A stretch of 64,000 nucleotides of DNA, from positions 62,001 to 126,000 of the forward strand of contig NZ_JAHFUW010000001.1 in assembly GCF_023264855.1 (NCBI RefSeq). Direction: 5' to 3'. The notes under the pieces are model-generated. The model had not been told where the DNA came from. It did not search any database and saw only the letters and a list, made by a program, of their open reading frames with translations. Numbering within the stretch: the first letter of the stretch is position 1; each line of letters starts with the position of its first letter. Source of the DNA: Herbiconiux sp. Its GTDB lineage: Bacteria > Actinomycetota > Actinomycetes > Actinomycetales > Microbacteriaceae. Shown here piece after piece: positions 36,440 through 46,501 of this stretch. The position numbers were made by a program, and so were the translations under genes.

Positions 36440-37492
36440 TCACCCCGCATCAATGAGCGACGTCGAACGGAGTACGCCGAGCAACACCGGTGCGACCGAG
36501 AGCAGCAGGAACGCGGGCAGCACGCACAGACCGAGCGGCAGCATCAGCTGCACGCCGAGCGACGCGGCCCGTTCGGACGCCGCTCCGATCGCATCCCGGC
36601 GCAGCCGCACCGCCTCGGCCCGCAGCAACTGCGCCGGAGGAGCCCCGGCGAGCGCCGCCAGCGACAGCACCGACGCGATCTGCCGCTGTTCCTGGTCGGC
36701 TTCCGCTCTCCTGGGCGCCCGTGCAGCGGTGCCGCGCTGACGCACCGGCGAGTAGCGCCGGAGCGCCTCCTCCACGAGAACCACGGCCGCATCGGCGGAT
36801 CCCCCTCCGGCTACGGCGACGGCCACCAGGTCGAGCGCCAGGCCCGGCGCGTGATCGCGACGGCTCCCGCGCCGGAGCAGCCATCGGCTCCACGCCCGGC
36901 CGAGCAGCACGAGCACCGCACCTGCACCCGCGCAGAACCAGCCGGCAGGGCTGGCGACGAGCACCTGGACGGTGTCCAGCCCCAGCAGCATGCCGGAGCC
37001 GAGCGAGACGAACGGAAGGGCGAGCACGAGACGCGTCGTCGCCCGCGGCCCGGCGAGTGCCGCCGACACCTCGCGCTCCACCGCGCCGAGATCACGCAGC
37101 GCGCCGGAGATGTCGACCAGACAGCGGGCGAGGGAGGCCCCGGCTTCGGTGGCGACGAACCACGCCGCAGACAGCATCGACCACGCCGCCTGTTCATCCG
37201 CCCCCGCCGCACCACCTGCAGCTGCTGATGCCGACTCGGCTGCCGACTCCACGATCGCCTTCGCCACCGGCGTACCCCGGCCGGTGCGATCGGCAACGGA
37301 CTGAGCGAACCCTCCGTCGCTCGCCCCGATCACCTGCCACGCCGAGGCGGGAGAGACTCCGGCGGAGATGAGCACGGCCAGCTTCTCGGCGATCGACCCG
37401 ATCTCCTCCACGGCCGGTCTCCGGGGCCGCCCCGGCCGCGTCCGCCCTGCCGGCGCGCGTGCACCGGACCCGGATCGCGTAGCCTCACGCAT
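36440..37492 (-). CDS. Tad secretion membrane protein (T2SSF, TadB/TadC-like)
   Basis: Inner-membrane platform protein of the Tad system, 350 residues. The first half carries the F-domain-like helical stretch (IAEKLAVLISAGVSPASAWQVIG... ATEAGASLARCLVDIS) and a hydrophobic pair; the second half repeats a weaker copy (HAPGLALDLVAVAVAGGGSADAAV... RRDAIGAASERAASLGVQLMLPLGLCVLPAFLLL). A single gene therefore seems to cover both TadB and TadC. The ATG at 37492 overlaps the tadA stop by eight bases. Confidence 0.78.
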   Translation of the reverse strand: MREATRSGSGARAPAGRTRPGRPRRPAVEEIGSIAEKLAVLISAGVSPASAWQVIGASDGGFAQSVADRTGRGTPVAKAIVESAAESASAAAGGAAGADEQAAWSMLSAAWFVATEAGASLARCLVDISGALRDLGAVEREVSAALAGPRATTRLVLALPFVSLGSGMLLGLDTVQVLVASPAGWFCAGAGAVLVLLGRAWSRWLLRRGSRRDHAPGLALDLVAVAVAGGGSADAAVVLVEEALRRYSPVRQRGTAARAPRRAEADQEQRQIASVLSLAALAGAPPAQLLRAEAVRLRRDAIGAASERAASLGVQLMLPLGLCVLPAFLLLSVAPVLLGVLRSTSLIDAG

Positions 37493-38534
37493 CGCGCACC
37501 GAACCCACGTCGATGGCGCTGATCGCAAGCCGATCGCGTTCGTCGACCTGAAAGCGCCCGAACGCCTCGATCAGCCGGCCCTTCTCGGTGCGCCGCAGGT
37601 GGCAGACCAGCCCGATCGCGCTGACCGCCTGCCGCGCCACTGCCGTGGCATCCATTCCCGCGAGGGCGCCGAGCGCCTCCAACCGTGCCGGGACGTCGGC
37701 GAGCGCGTTGGCGTGCAGGGTTCCCGCTCCACCGTCGTGTCCGGTGTTCAGGGCGCCGAGCAATTCACGGATCTCGGCCCCGCGGCACTCGCCGAGCACC
37801 AGTCGGTCGGGCCGCATCCTGAGCGATTGGCGGAGGAGTTCGGCGAGCCCGATACCACCCGCGCCTTCGAGATTGGGCTGCCGGGCCTCGAGGGCCACCA
37901 CGTGCGGATGCTCTATCCGCAGCTCGGTCACGTCTTCGATCACGACGATCCGCTCGCTCGGCTCGGCGGAGGCCAGCATCGCCGACAGGAAGGTGGTCTT
38001 GCCGCTGCCTCCCGCGCCGGTGACGAGCACGTTGAGCCGGTCGCGCACCGCCGACTCGGCGATCGCCCGCCGGGCACGGCCCGGTTGCCCGGCACCGAAG
38101 AGACCACGCTGGTCGAGGTCGTGCAGGCTCGGCCAGCGTCGTTGCGGAACCCGGATCGACACCAGGGTTCCCCCGGGCGCCAAGGGAGGGAGCACCACGT
38201 GCACGCGCAGACCCGCGACCCGCACATCCACACACGGCGTGGCCTCATCGATGTGTCTCCCGCCTTGAGCCACGAGCCGCACCGCGAACTCGCGCAGCCG
38301 CTCCTCGTTCGGGCAGCTCCAGGCCGGGTCGGCGATCGCGCCGCGCCCGCGATCGACCCAGAGCGAGCGATGGCCGTTCACGAACACATCGGTGACGGCC
38401 GGATCGGCGAGAACACGCGCCAAGGGCCCGAAGCGCTCGAACCGGTCACCGACGGGAGGAGAGAGAAGAGGAGGCGGAGGAGGCGGAGGCGGAGGGTCGC
38501 GATCCGGGTCGGCGACGGTGCGGCGAGATGTCAT
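37485..38534 (-). CDS. tadA: Tad/CpaF-family secretion ATPase
   Basis: Hexameric ATPase that powers pilus assembly, 349 residues. Walker A is GAGGSGKTT, Walker B and Asp/His boxes lie in VIEDVTELRIEHPHVV and the RPDRLVLGECRGAE stretch is typical of type II/IV secretion ATPases. The N-terminus is unusual: nine consecutive prolines at about residues 14-22, which is expected to stall ribosomes unless EF-P helps. A TAGCGT box ends six bases before the ATG, so the transcript is probably leaderless. Confidence 0.9.
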   Translation of the reverse strand: MTSRRTVADPDRDPPPPPPPPPLLSPPVGDRFERFGPLARVLADPAVTDVFVNGHRSLWVDRGRGAIADPAWSCPNEERLREFAVRLVAQGGRHIDEATPCVDVRVAGLRVHVVLPPLAPGGTLVSIRVPQRRWPSLHDLDQRGLFGAGQPGRARRAIAESAVRDRLNVLVTGAGGSGKTTFLSAMLASAEPSERIVVIEDVTELRIEHPHVVALEARQPNLEGAGGIGLAELLRQSLRMRPDRLVLGECRGAEIRELLGALNTGHDGGAGTLHANALADVPARLEALGALAGMDATAVARQAVSAIGLVCHLRRTEKGRLIEAFGRFQVDERDRLAISAIDVGSVRDA

Positions 38535-38646
38535 GCCCCGACGCTACGGAGCAGCATCCGGAGCATGACGGCCCACGCCCGATCTGTGGAGAGAACCCGG
38601 CCGCACCGAACCTGTGCAGAACTCCCCGAGCCCCCGTGAACGACGA

Positions 38647-38678
38647 ATGGCCCGCCCTCGGAAGGAGGAGCGGGCCAT
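38647..38678. terminator. Hairpin downstream of the 6C RNA
   Basis: ATGGCCCGC (38647-38655) and GCGGGCCAT (38670-38678) form a nine-base stem. It lies between the 6C RNA and tadA and may be a second barrier to read-through toward tadA. Confidence 0.5.
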
Positions 38679-38679
38679 C

Positions 38680-38786
38680 GCGAGAAAAAGAAGGGGCGGC
38701 ACCCAATGGGGGGAAAGGGTGCCGCCGCAGCAACGCTGGATTGGGGGGAATCACTGTTGCGTTGCATCCGAACACGAGGTTCGGTA
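38680..38786 (-). ncRNA. 6C RNA (actinobacterial small RNA)
   Basis: Read on the minus strand, two hairpins each expose six cytosines: the first pairs GCAACGC with GCGTTGC (38730-38765) with CCCCCC in the loop, the second pairs GGCGGCACCC with GGGTGCCGCC (38695-38726) around TTTCCCCCCATT. The second stem is followed by CTTCTTTTTCTC, a U-rich terminator tail. A promoter fits upstream: TTGACC (38815-38820) and TAAACT (38793-38798) spaced 16 bases. Two C6-loop hairpins define the 6C RNA class; in M. tuberculosis the member B11 also lies beside the Rv3654c-Rv3660c pilus-like genes, as far as I recall. Exact ends are estimates. Confidence 0.88.
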
Positions 38787-38792
38787 GTGACG

Positions 38793-38820
38793 AGTTTACC
38801 CGTTGGAAACATTGGGTCAA
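38793..38820 (-). promoter_or_regulatory. Promoter of the 6C RNA
   Basis: On the minus strand TTGACC is followed after 16 bases by TAAACT, the best -35/-10 pair I found in the window. It would start the RNA near position 38786. Confidence 0.65.
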
Positions 38821-39031
38821 ACCACTCCAGCGAACTCTCAGCGTGCCTCGCTGCCGACACTCAGGTACGCGACCGGCACGAGGCCCGCCGCCGCCAGGGC
38901 GCAACAGGATGCAACGCCGCCTCACGTCGCCCCGAGCGCCCGGGGAGTATCGTCGAACTGGTTCGCGACGCCCTCGTTCCCGCAAGGGACGCCGTCGCGG
39001 CAGCACGACTCGCGAAGGAGCGACATCGACC

Positions 39032-41005
<1,974 letters not shown>

Positions 41006-41008
41006 GGG

Positions 41009-41488
41009 CTACGCGAACTCCACGATCATCTCGACCTCGACGGGAGAGTCGAGGGGGAGCACGGCGACGCCGACGGCGGAGCGGGCGTGGATGCCGGCGT
41101 CACCGAAGACGTCGACCAGGAACTCCGACGCGCCGTTGATGACGCCCGGCTGACCGCTGAACGAGGGGTCGGACGACACGAAGCCGGTGACTTTCACGAT
41201 GCGCACGATCCGGTCGAGCGACCCGAGCACGCTCTGCACGGCGGCGAGCGCGTTCAGGGCGGAGATCTGGGCCAGAGCCTTGGCCTCGGACGGTGACACC
41301 AGCCCGGCGCCCTCGCCGACCTTGCCCGTGACCGACAGCGCACCGCCGACGAACGGGAGCTGGCCGGCCGTGTAGACGAGATCGCCGGAGATCACGGCGG
41401 GAACGTACGCCCCGGCCGGAGCCGAGACGGTGGGAACCGTGATGCCCAGATCGGCCAGACGCGCGGTGACCTGCGACATCGGCGTCAC
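41009..41488 (-). CDS. RidA-family protein
   Basis: A 159-residue member of the RidA/YjgF/UK114 family, related to enamine/imine deaminases. The family core AGAYVPAVISGDLVYTAGQLPFVGG and the C-terminal VEVEMIVEFA are clear. In this subfamily the arginine of canonical RidA is not obvious in the usual place, so deaminase activity is uncertain. The GTG at 41488 overlaps the preceding gene's stop (GTGA); ATG at 41479 is an alternative. It converges on acs with three bases between. Confidence 0.82.
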   Translation of the reverse strand: MTPMSQVTARLADLGITVPTVSAPAGAYVPAVISGDLVYTAGQLPFVGGALSVTGKVGEGAGLVSPSEAKALAQISALNALAAVQSVLGSLDRIVRIVKVTGFVSSDPSFSGQPGVINGASEFLVDVFGDAGIHARSAVGVAVLPLDSPVEVEMIVEFA

Positions 41489-41661
41489 GCCCCCGATCCG
41501 GATGCGGAGCCGCCCACGGGCCGCTTGAGGTAGGCCACGAGACCGCCCTCGGGACCGGTGACGATCTGCACGAGCTCCCAGCCCTCAGAACCCCAGGTGT
41601 TCAGAATTCCGGTCGTGTTGTGGATCATGAGCGGTGTCGTCACATATTCCCAGGTAGGCAC
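41485..41661 (-). CDS. DUF4177-family small protein
   Basis: A 58-residue protein (PTWEYVTTPLMIHNTTGILNTWG, then GWELVQIV and GGLVAYLKRP) that matches the DUF4177 pattern common in actinobacteria; the function is unknown. The GTG at 41661 has AAAGG six bases upstream and is preferred over GTG at 41667, which touches that site. It is coupled to the ridA-like gene by a four-base overlap and is divergent from the penicillin-binding protein gene. Confidence 0.78.
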   Translation of the reverse strand: MPTWEYVTTPLMIHNTTGILNTWGSEGWELVQIVTGPEGGLVAYLKRPVGGSASGSGA

Positions 41662-41711
41662 TAGCACCCTTTCGAGGCGGTTTTAGAGGTTTGTCGCTTA
41701 CCCTTGATCCT

Positions 41712-44219
41712 ATGTCTGCCCCGAAAGCCACGGCTAGCGGTGTGGTCGGAGCCATTCTGGGCATCGTGGGTATGAGCGCAATCGCGGGCATCCTCGTCAC
41801 AGCCATGGTCACGCCCGCACTCGCTGTCACTGGCATTGCCGCGAACAACTCCATCGGAATGTTCGAGAACCTCCCCAGCTACATCAAGCCGGATGCTCTC
41901 GCCGAGAAGACCAACATCTACGCCACGAAGAGCGACGGCACCCAGGTGCTGCTGGCATCCGTGTTCGAGCAGAACCGCGAAGAGGTGGGCTGGGACCAGA
42001 TCTCCCCCTACGTCAAAGACGCGGTCATCGCCACCGAAGACCCGCGCTTCTACACCCACGGCGGCGTCGACATCGCGTCGACCCTGCGTGCGGCCGCGGG
42101 CAACGCCCTCGAGACCTCCGCCTCCGGTGCGTCGACCATCTCGATGCAGTACGTGCGCAACATCCAGGTGCAGAAGGCCGAGGCCATTCAAGACGAGGCG
42201 GAGCGCGACGCCGCCTACGCCGAGGCCACGAAGACCACGGTCGACCGCAAGCTGAAGGAGATCAAGCTCGCGATCGGCCTCGAGAAGGAGTTCTCGAAAG
42301 ACGACATCCTGCTCGGCTACCTCAACATCGCGCCGTTCGGAGGCCGGGTCTACGGCATCCAGTCGGCGGCCCAGTACTACTTCGGCGTGAACGCCTCCGA
42401 CCTCTCCATCGCGCAGGCCGCCAGCCTGATCGCCACCGTGAACGAGCCCAACGGCCTCCGGATCGACCAGGAAGAGAACATCGCCGACAACCAGGCGCGT
42501 CGCGACAAGGACGTGCTGCCGGCCATGCTCAAGGAGCACAAGATCACGCAGGCCCAGTACGACGAGGCGATCGCCACCCCGGTGACCCCCAACATCGTGC
42601 AGCCCTCGACCGGATGCCAGACGGCGAACGAGATCGCGGCCGGCTTCTTCTGCGACTACGTGACGCACATCGTGAAGAACGACCCGGCGTTCGGAGCGGA
42701 TGAGGACACCCGCTGGACGAACTTCAAGACCGGCGGCTACCAGATCTACACCACGCTCGACGTCGACCTGCAGAACGCGGCGATGAGCGCGATGAACGCG
42801 TACGTGCCGAAGACGGCCGACTTCGACCTGGGCTCCTCGCTGGTCACCGTGCAGCCGGGCACCGGCAAGGTGCTCGCCATGGTGCAGAACAAGGACTTCA
42901 GCGACGATCCGGAGGTGACGGCCGTCAACGCCGGAGCCTCCGCCATCAACTACAGCACCGACTACACGTATGGCGGATCGACCGGCTTCCAGGTCGGTTC
43001 GACCTACAAGATCTTCACGCTCGCCGAGTGGCTCAAGACCGGCCACTCGCTGGGCGACATCATCAACGGAAACCCGGGAACGCTGAATCTGGCACAGTTC
43101 GCCGACAGCTGCACGGGTGGCAACGGCGGCACGTACTCCGTGAAGAACGACGGCGGTTCGGCCCCCGGCAACGTGTCGGTGATGAAGGCGACGGCCGACT
43201 CGGTGAACCTCGCGTTCCTGCGCATGGCACAGAAACTCGACCAGTGCGAAATCCGCAAGACGGCCGAGGCCTTCGGTGTGCACCGCGCCGACGGCAATGC
43301 ACTCGGCGAGAACCCCGCCGACGTGCTGGGCACCAACGAGATCGCGCCGCTCACGATGGCCGCGGCCTTCGCCGCGGTCGCCAACGAGGGCACCTACTGC
43401 AGCCCGATCGCCATCGAGAAGATCCTCGACTCGCAGGGCAACGAGCTGCCGCCCCCCACCTCGACCTGCAGCCAGGCTGTGGAGCCGAACATCGCCGCCG
43501 CCATGATCACCGCCCTCCAGGGCGTCATCAACGGCGGGACGGGCGGCCAGTCGAACCCCAACGACGGCATCCCGCACTTCGGTAAGACCGGTACCACCGA
43601 CTCGGAGAAGGACACCTGGTTCGTCGGAGCCTCGACGGAACTCGCTACCGCTGTGTGGGTCGGCAATGTGGTCGGAACGGTCTCCATCCGCAACACCTCC
43701 ATCCTCGGTCAGGGCGGCGGTAACGTGCGCCACTCCGTCTGGAAGCAGTACATGACCGATGCCGACGGCAAGTACGGGGGCAACGCGTTCCCCGAGGCCG
43801 ACAGCACGCTCCGCAACGGCGTGCAGGTTCAGATTCCGAACGTCGCCGGCCTGTCGGTCGACGCAGCCCGGTCTGCGCTGACGACGGCCGGGTTCGACTT
43901 CCAGGACGGCGGCACGGTCGATTCCACCCAGGCCTCCGGTCTGGTAGACAGCAGCTCGCCCAGTGGCACCGCATCGAAGGGGTCCACCATCACGGTGTTC
44001 ACGTCGAACGGGCAGCTGCGCTCGGTGCCGAACGTGGTGGGCATGTCTCCGGAAGCGGCCCGCTCGGCCATCACGGGCGCCGGCATCGCCGGTGACCAGA
44101 TCGTCTTCGACGGCCCCTCCTCGGGGAACGGCGTCAAGGTCACAGCCACCAACCCCGGAGCAGGCAACCCGATCCGCTACGGCACGGACAAGCTCAGGGT
44201 CACCACGAAGGCCGGTTGA
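41712..44219 (+). CDS. Bifunctional penicillin-binding protein with PASTA domains
   Basis: Peptidoglycan polymerase and cross-linker, 835 residues. One N-terminal helix (about 10-40), then the transglycosylase with E109 in ATEDPRFYTHGGVD, then the transpeptidase with S430-K433 (STYK), SVN and K625-T-G. Two PASTA domains occupy the end from about residue 705. It is a class A PBP of the PonA2 type. A TACCCT box lies seven bases before the ATG, so the mRNA is likely leaderless; the in-frame TTG at 41691 is less likely. Confidence 0.94.
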   Translation: MSAPKATASGVVGAILGIVGMSAIAGILVTAMVTPALAVTGIAANNSIGMFENLPSYIKPDALAEKTNIYATKSDGTQVLLASVFEQNREEVGWDQISPYVKDAVIATEDPRFYTHGGVDIASTLRAAAGNALETSASGASTISMQYVRNIQVQKAEAIQDEAERDAAYAEATKTTVDRKLKEIKLAIGLEKEFSKDDILLGYLNIAPFGGRVYGIQSAAQYYFGVNASDLSIAQAASLIATVNEPNGLRIDQEENIADNQARRDKDVLPAMLKEHKITQAQYDEAIATPVTPNIVQPSTGCQTANEIAAGFFCDYVTHIVKNDPAFGADEDTRWTNFKTGGYQIYTTLDVDLQNAAMSAMNAYVPKTADFDLGSSLVTVQPGTGKVLAMVQNKDFSDDPEVTAVNAGASAINYSTDYTYGGSTGFQVGSTYKIFTLAEWLKTGHSLGDIINGNPGTLNLAQFADSCTGGNGGTYSVKNDGGSAPGNVSVMKATADSVNLAFLRMAQKLDQCEIRKTAEAFGVHRADGNALGENPADVLGTNEIAPLTMAAAFAAVANEGTYCSPIAIEKILDSQGNELPPPTSTCSQAVEPNIAAAMITALQGVINGGTGGQSNPNDGIPHFGKTGTTDSEKDTWFVGASTELATAVWVGNVVGTVSIRNTSILGQGGGNVRHSVWKQYMTDADGKYGGNAFPEADSTLRNGVQVQIPNVAGLSVDAARSALTTAGFDFQDGGTVDSTQASGLVDSSSPSGTASKGSTITVFTSNGQLRSVPNVVGMSPEAARSAITGAGIAGDQIVFDGPSSGNGVKVTATNPGAGNPIRYGTDKLRVTTKAG

Positions 44220-44232
44220 GAGTGATCCACCG

Positions 44233-45165
44233 GTGACCCCCGCGACCCGGGCCGCCACGACCGCCGTCTCGGTGGCCGTGGCGGCCGGCGCCGCTGCCTT
44301 CGCCTACGGAACCTTCGTGGAGCGCAAGCAGTACACCCTGCGCACCGCCACGATCGACGTGCTCCCCCGCGGAGCCGCCGACATCCGCGTGCTGCATCTC
44401 AGCGATCTGCACATGGCACCGTGGCAGCACGACAAACAGCTCTGGGTGCACGATCTCGCCCGCCTCGAGCCGCACCTCGTGGTCGACACCGGCGACAACC
44501 TCGGTCATCGCGACGGGATCGACGGCATCCGCGCCGCCCTCACCGCGTTCGACGGCGTGCCCGGCGTGTACGTGAACGGGTCGAACGACTACTTCGGACC
44601 CTCGTTCAAGAACCCGATGCGCTACTTCATGGGCCCGTCCAAGCACACCGGCAAGGTCGAACGCCTCGACACGGATGCTCTGGAGGGCTTCTTCGACGGC
44701 CTCGGCTGGAAGAACCTCAACAACCGCGCCGCCACCGTCGAGGTGAACGGCACGATCATCGACTTCTTCGGCGTCGACGACCCGCACCGCCACTTCGACC
44801 GGCTCGACCGCATTCCCGGCGCGCTGGACGAGTTGCGGGAGGAGGACGACCGGGGGCCCCGGATCACCATCGGCGTGGCGCATGCGCCCTACCAGTACGT
44901 GCTGAACTCCTTCGTCACGCACGGTGCCCAGGTGATCTTTGCCGGCCATACGCATGGAGGGCAGGTGTGCATCCCGGGCTACGGCGCCGTGGTGACCAAC
45001 TGCGACATCCCGCGCGCCCAGGTCAAAGGGCTGAGTCTGTGGCGCCACGGCTTCCATTCGGCGTTCCTGAACGTCTCGGCGGGCCTCGGCACATCGATCT
45101 ACGCGCCGTTCCGATTCGCCTGCCGCCCCGAGGCCACGCTCCTCACGCTGCGCGCCGTCGGCTGA
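44233..45165 (+). CDS. Membrane-anchored metallophosphoesterase
   Basis: A 310-residue protein with an N-terminal helix (AVSVAVAAGAAAFAYGTF) and a calcineurin-like domain: LSDLHMAPW, DTGDNLGH, NGSND, and GHTHGGQV give all metal ligands. The substrate is not known. It starts with GTG 13 bases after the PBP stop; in many actinobacteria this gene follows ponA2, which supports a cell-envelope role. Confidence 0.88.
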   Translation: MTPATRAATTAVSVAVAAGAAAFAYGTFVERKQYTLRTATIDVLPRGAADIRVLHLSDLHMAPWQHDKQLWVHDLARLEPHLVVDTGDNLGHRDGIDGIRAALTAFDGVPGVYVNGSNDYFGPSFKNPMRYFMGPSKHTGKVERLDTDALEGFFDGLGWKNLNNRAATVEVNGTIIDFFGVDDPHRHFDRLDRIPGALDELREEDDRGPRITIGVAHAPYQYVLNSFVTHGAQVIFAGHTHGGQVCIPGYGAVVTNCDIPRAQVKGLSLWRHGFHSAFLNVSAGLGTSIYAPFRFACRPEATLLTLRAVG

Positions 45166-45212
45166 CCGGCGAGGTGCTCCCGGGCGCGGTCGAAGGCGGC
45201 GGGAATATCGGC

Positions 45213-45218
45213 TATCCT
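45213..45218 (+). promoter_or_regulatory. Putative -10 box of tRNA-Pro
   Basis: TATCCT at 45213-45218 lies about 40 bases before the mature tRNA and is the only good -10 in this gap. No convincing -35. Confidence 0.4.
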
Positions 45219-45257
45219 TATTGAGGCCTCAGCCGCGCTGGTCGCGGTGAACCACTT

Positions 45258-45331
45258 CGGGGTGTGGCGCAGCTTGGTAGCGCGCCTCGTTCGGGACGAG
45301 GAGGTCGTGGGTTCGAATCCCGCCACCCCGA
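45258..45331 (+). tRNA. tRNA-Pro (CGG anticodon)
   Basis: A 74-base cloverleaf: acceptor CGGGGTG with CACCCCG, anticodon stem CCTCG/CGAGG around TTCGGGA giving anticodon CGG, and T arm with TTCGAAT. CCA is not encoded. A perfect terminator follows 8 bases later. Confidence 0.97.
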
Positions 45332-45339
45332 CAGAAGAA

Positions 45340-45375
45340 GAACCGGCTGGAGAGAGATCTCCAGCCGGTTCTTTC
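45340..45375 (+). terminator. Intrinsic terminator after tRNA-Pro
   Basis: A 14-bp perfect stem (45340-45353 with 45358-45371) closed by a GAGA loop and followed by TTTCTGT. This is the clearest factor-independent terminator in the window. Confidence 0.9.
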
Positions 45376-45415
45376 TGTCTGAGCTGTCGCACGGGCGCTC
45401 GGTGCGACCCCGGCC

Positions 45416-45751
45416 TCAGGGCAGGTCGTCCAGATCGAAACGATCGATCTCCCCCGCGGTCACGGCCGCGGCCCGCGGAAGATCAAGCAGTCGCGTGCGG
45501 CGCTCCAGCCGGTCGAGCACGCCGTCGTCGACAGGGTCGGCGAACCTCGACACGACGGGCTGGGAGATGAACTGGCTGGCGGGGCCCACCACCAGCTGAA
45601 CGGAGGTGAGATGCCCGTCGCTCTCGACCACGGGGATTTCGACGGTCTCGGCGCGCTCGTTCTGCCCCAACGCGGCCGCCAAGCTCAGGAGCGCGTCGGC
45701 GATCGCGTCGGCGGTCTGGAAGGTCAGACCCGCATAAGAGACACTCTTCAT
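45416..45751 (-). CDS. Hypothetical protein (111 aa)
   Basis: A small soluble protein beginning MKSVSYAGLTFQTADAIADALLSLAAAL, ending in an acidic stretch. GGAGG lies properly before the ATG at 45751; the longer frame upstream is arginine-rich and not supported. I do not recognise the family. It lies between tRNA-Pro and thymidine kinase on the tdk strand but 80 bases downstream of it, so it may share that transcript. Confidence 0.7.
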   Translation of the reverse strand: MKSVSYAGLTFQTADAIADALLSLAAALGQNERAETVEIPVVESDGHLTSVQLVVGPASQFISQPVVSRFADPVDDGVLDRLERRTRLLDLPRAAAVTAGEIDRFDLDDLP

Positions 45752-45831
45752 GCCTCCAACCATGCCCCCGGGCACCTCGACCAGCAACCCCCGTGCGGCT
45801 CGGTCACAGGCGGCGTCCACCGACGGTCGGC

Positions 45832-46443
45832 TCAGCTGCGGCCGAGTTCTCCGTGGGACTCCTCGAGGTAGCAGGCGCCGCACAGCGACTCATAGGTGAC
45901 GTCTTGACCGTCGATGGCGACCTGCGCGCCATCGAAGACGTACCGGCCATCGATCCTCCGAGCGTTGAAGATCGCCTTGCGGCCGCAGCGGCAGATGGTC
46001 TTCAGCTCTTCGAGGCTGTGAGCCACCTCCAGCAGACGGATGCTGCCCGGGAACCCGGCGGTGAGGAAGTCGCTCCGGATGCCGTAGGCGAGCACCGGGA
46101 CGCCGTCGAGGATGGCGATCCGCAGCAGGTCGTCGACCTGGGCCGGCGAGAGGAACTGCGCCTCGTCGACGAGGAGGCAGCTGACGTCGGACGCGGTGCG
46201 GGCGCGCACGGCCTCGCGCCGGATGCCGAACTCCTCGCGCACGGAGGTCTCAGGGGCGATCAAGAAGTCGGCGTCGCGCGTGACGCCGAGGCGCGAGACG
46301 ATCTGCAGTTCGCCCTTGGTGTCGACGGCGGGCTTGGCGATCAGCACCTGCTGGTCGCGCTCCTCGTAGTTGTAGGCGGCCTGCAGCATCGCGGTGCTCT
46401 TGCCGCTGTTCATCGCCCCGAACCGGAAATACAGTTTCGCCAT
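45832..46443 (-). CDS. tdk: Thymidine kinase
   Basis: Phosphorylates thymidine in nucleotide salvage, type II (bacterial) form of 203 residues. The P-loop GAMNSGKST is at 9-17, DEAQFL is the Walker B region, and a zinc lasso is formed by CRCGRKA and CGACY cysteines. A TAGGGT box lies six bases before the ATG, so the start is likely leaderless. Confidence 0.94.
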   Translation of the reverse strand: MAKLYFRFGAMNSGKSTAMLQAAYNYEERDQQVLIAKPAVDTKGELQIVSRLGVTRDADFLIAPETSVREEFGIRREAVRARTASDVSCLLVDEAQFLSPAQVDDLLRIAILDGVPVLAYGIRSDFLTAGFPGSIRLLEVAHSLEELKTICRCGRKAIFNARRIDGRYVFDGAQVAIDGQDVTYESLCGACYLEESHGELGRS

Positions 46444-46501
46444 CCGAATACCCTATTTGCTCCGCGCCGCAGCGCTGCACCTCGCCCGAACGGGCCGGCT
46501 C

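Noticed and set aside
38695-38726. Reading the GGCGGCACCC hairpin as the terminator of a rightward gene
   Set aside because: There is no rightward gene before it; on the minus strand it has the C6 loop and U-rich tail that fit the 6C RNA.
41661-44258. Leftward open frame of about 860 codons
   Set aside because: Antisense of the PASTA penicillin-binding protein, whose catalytic motifs are all in place.
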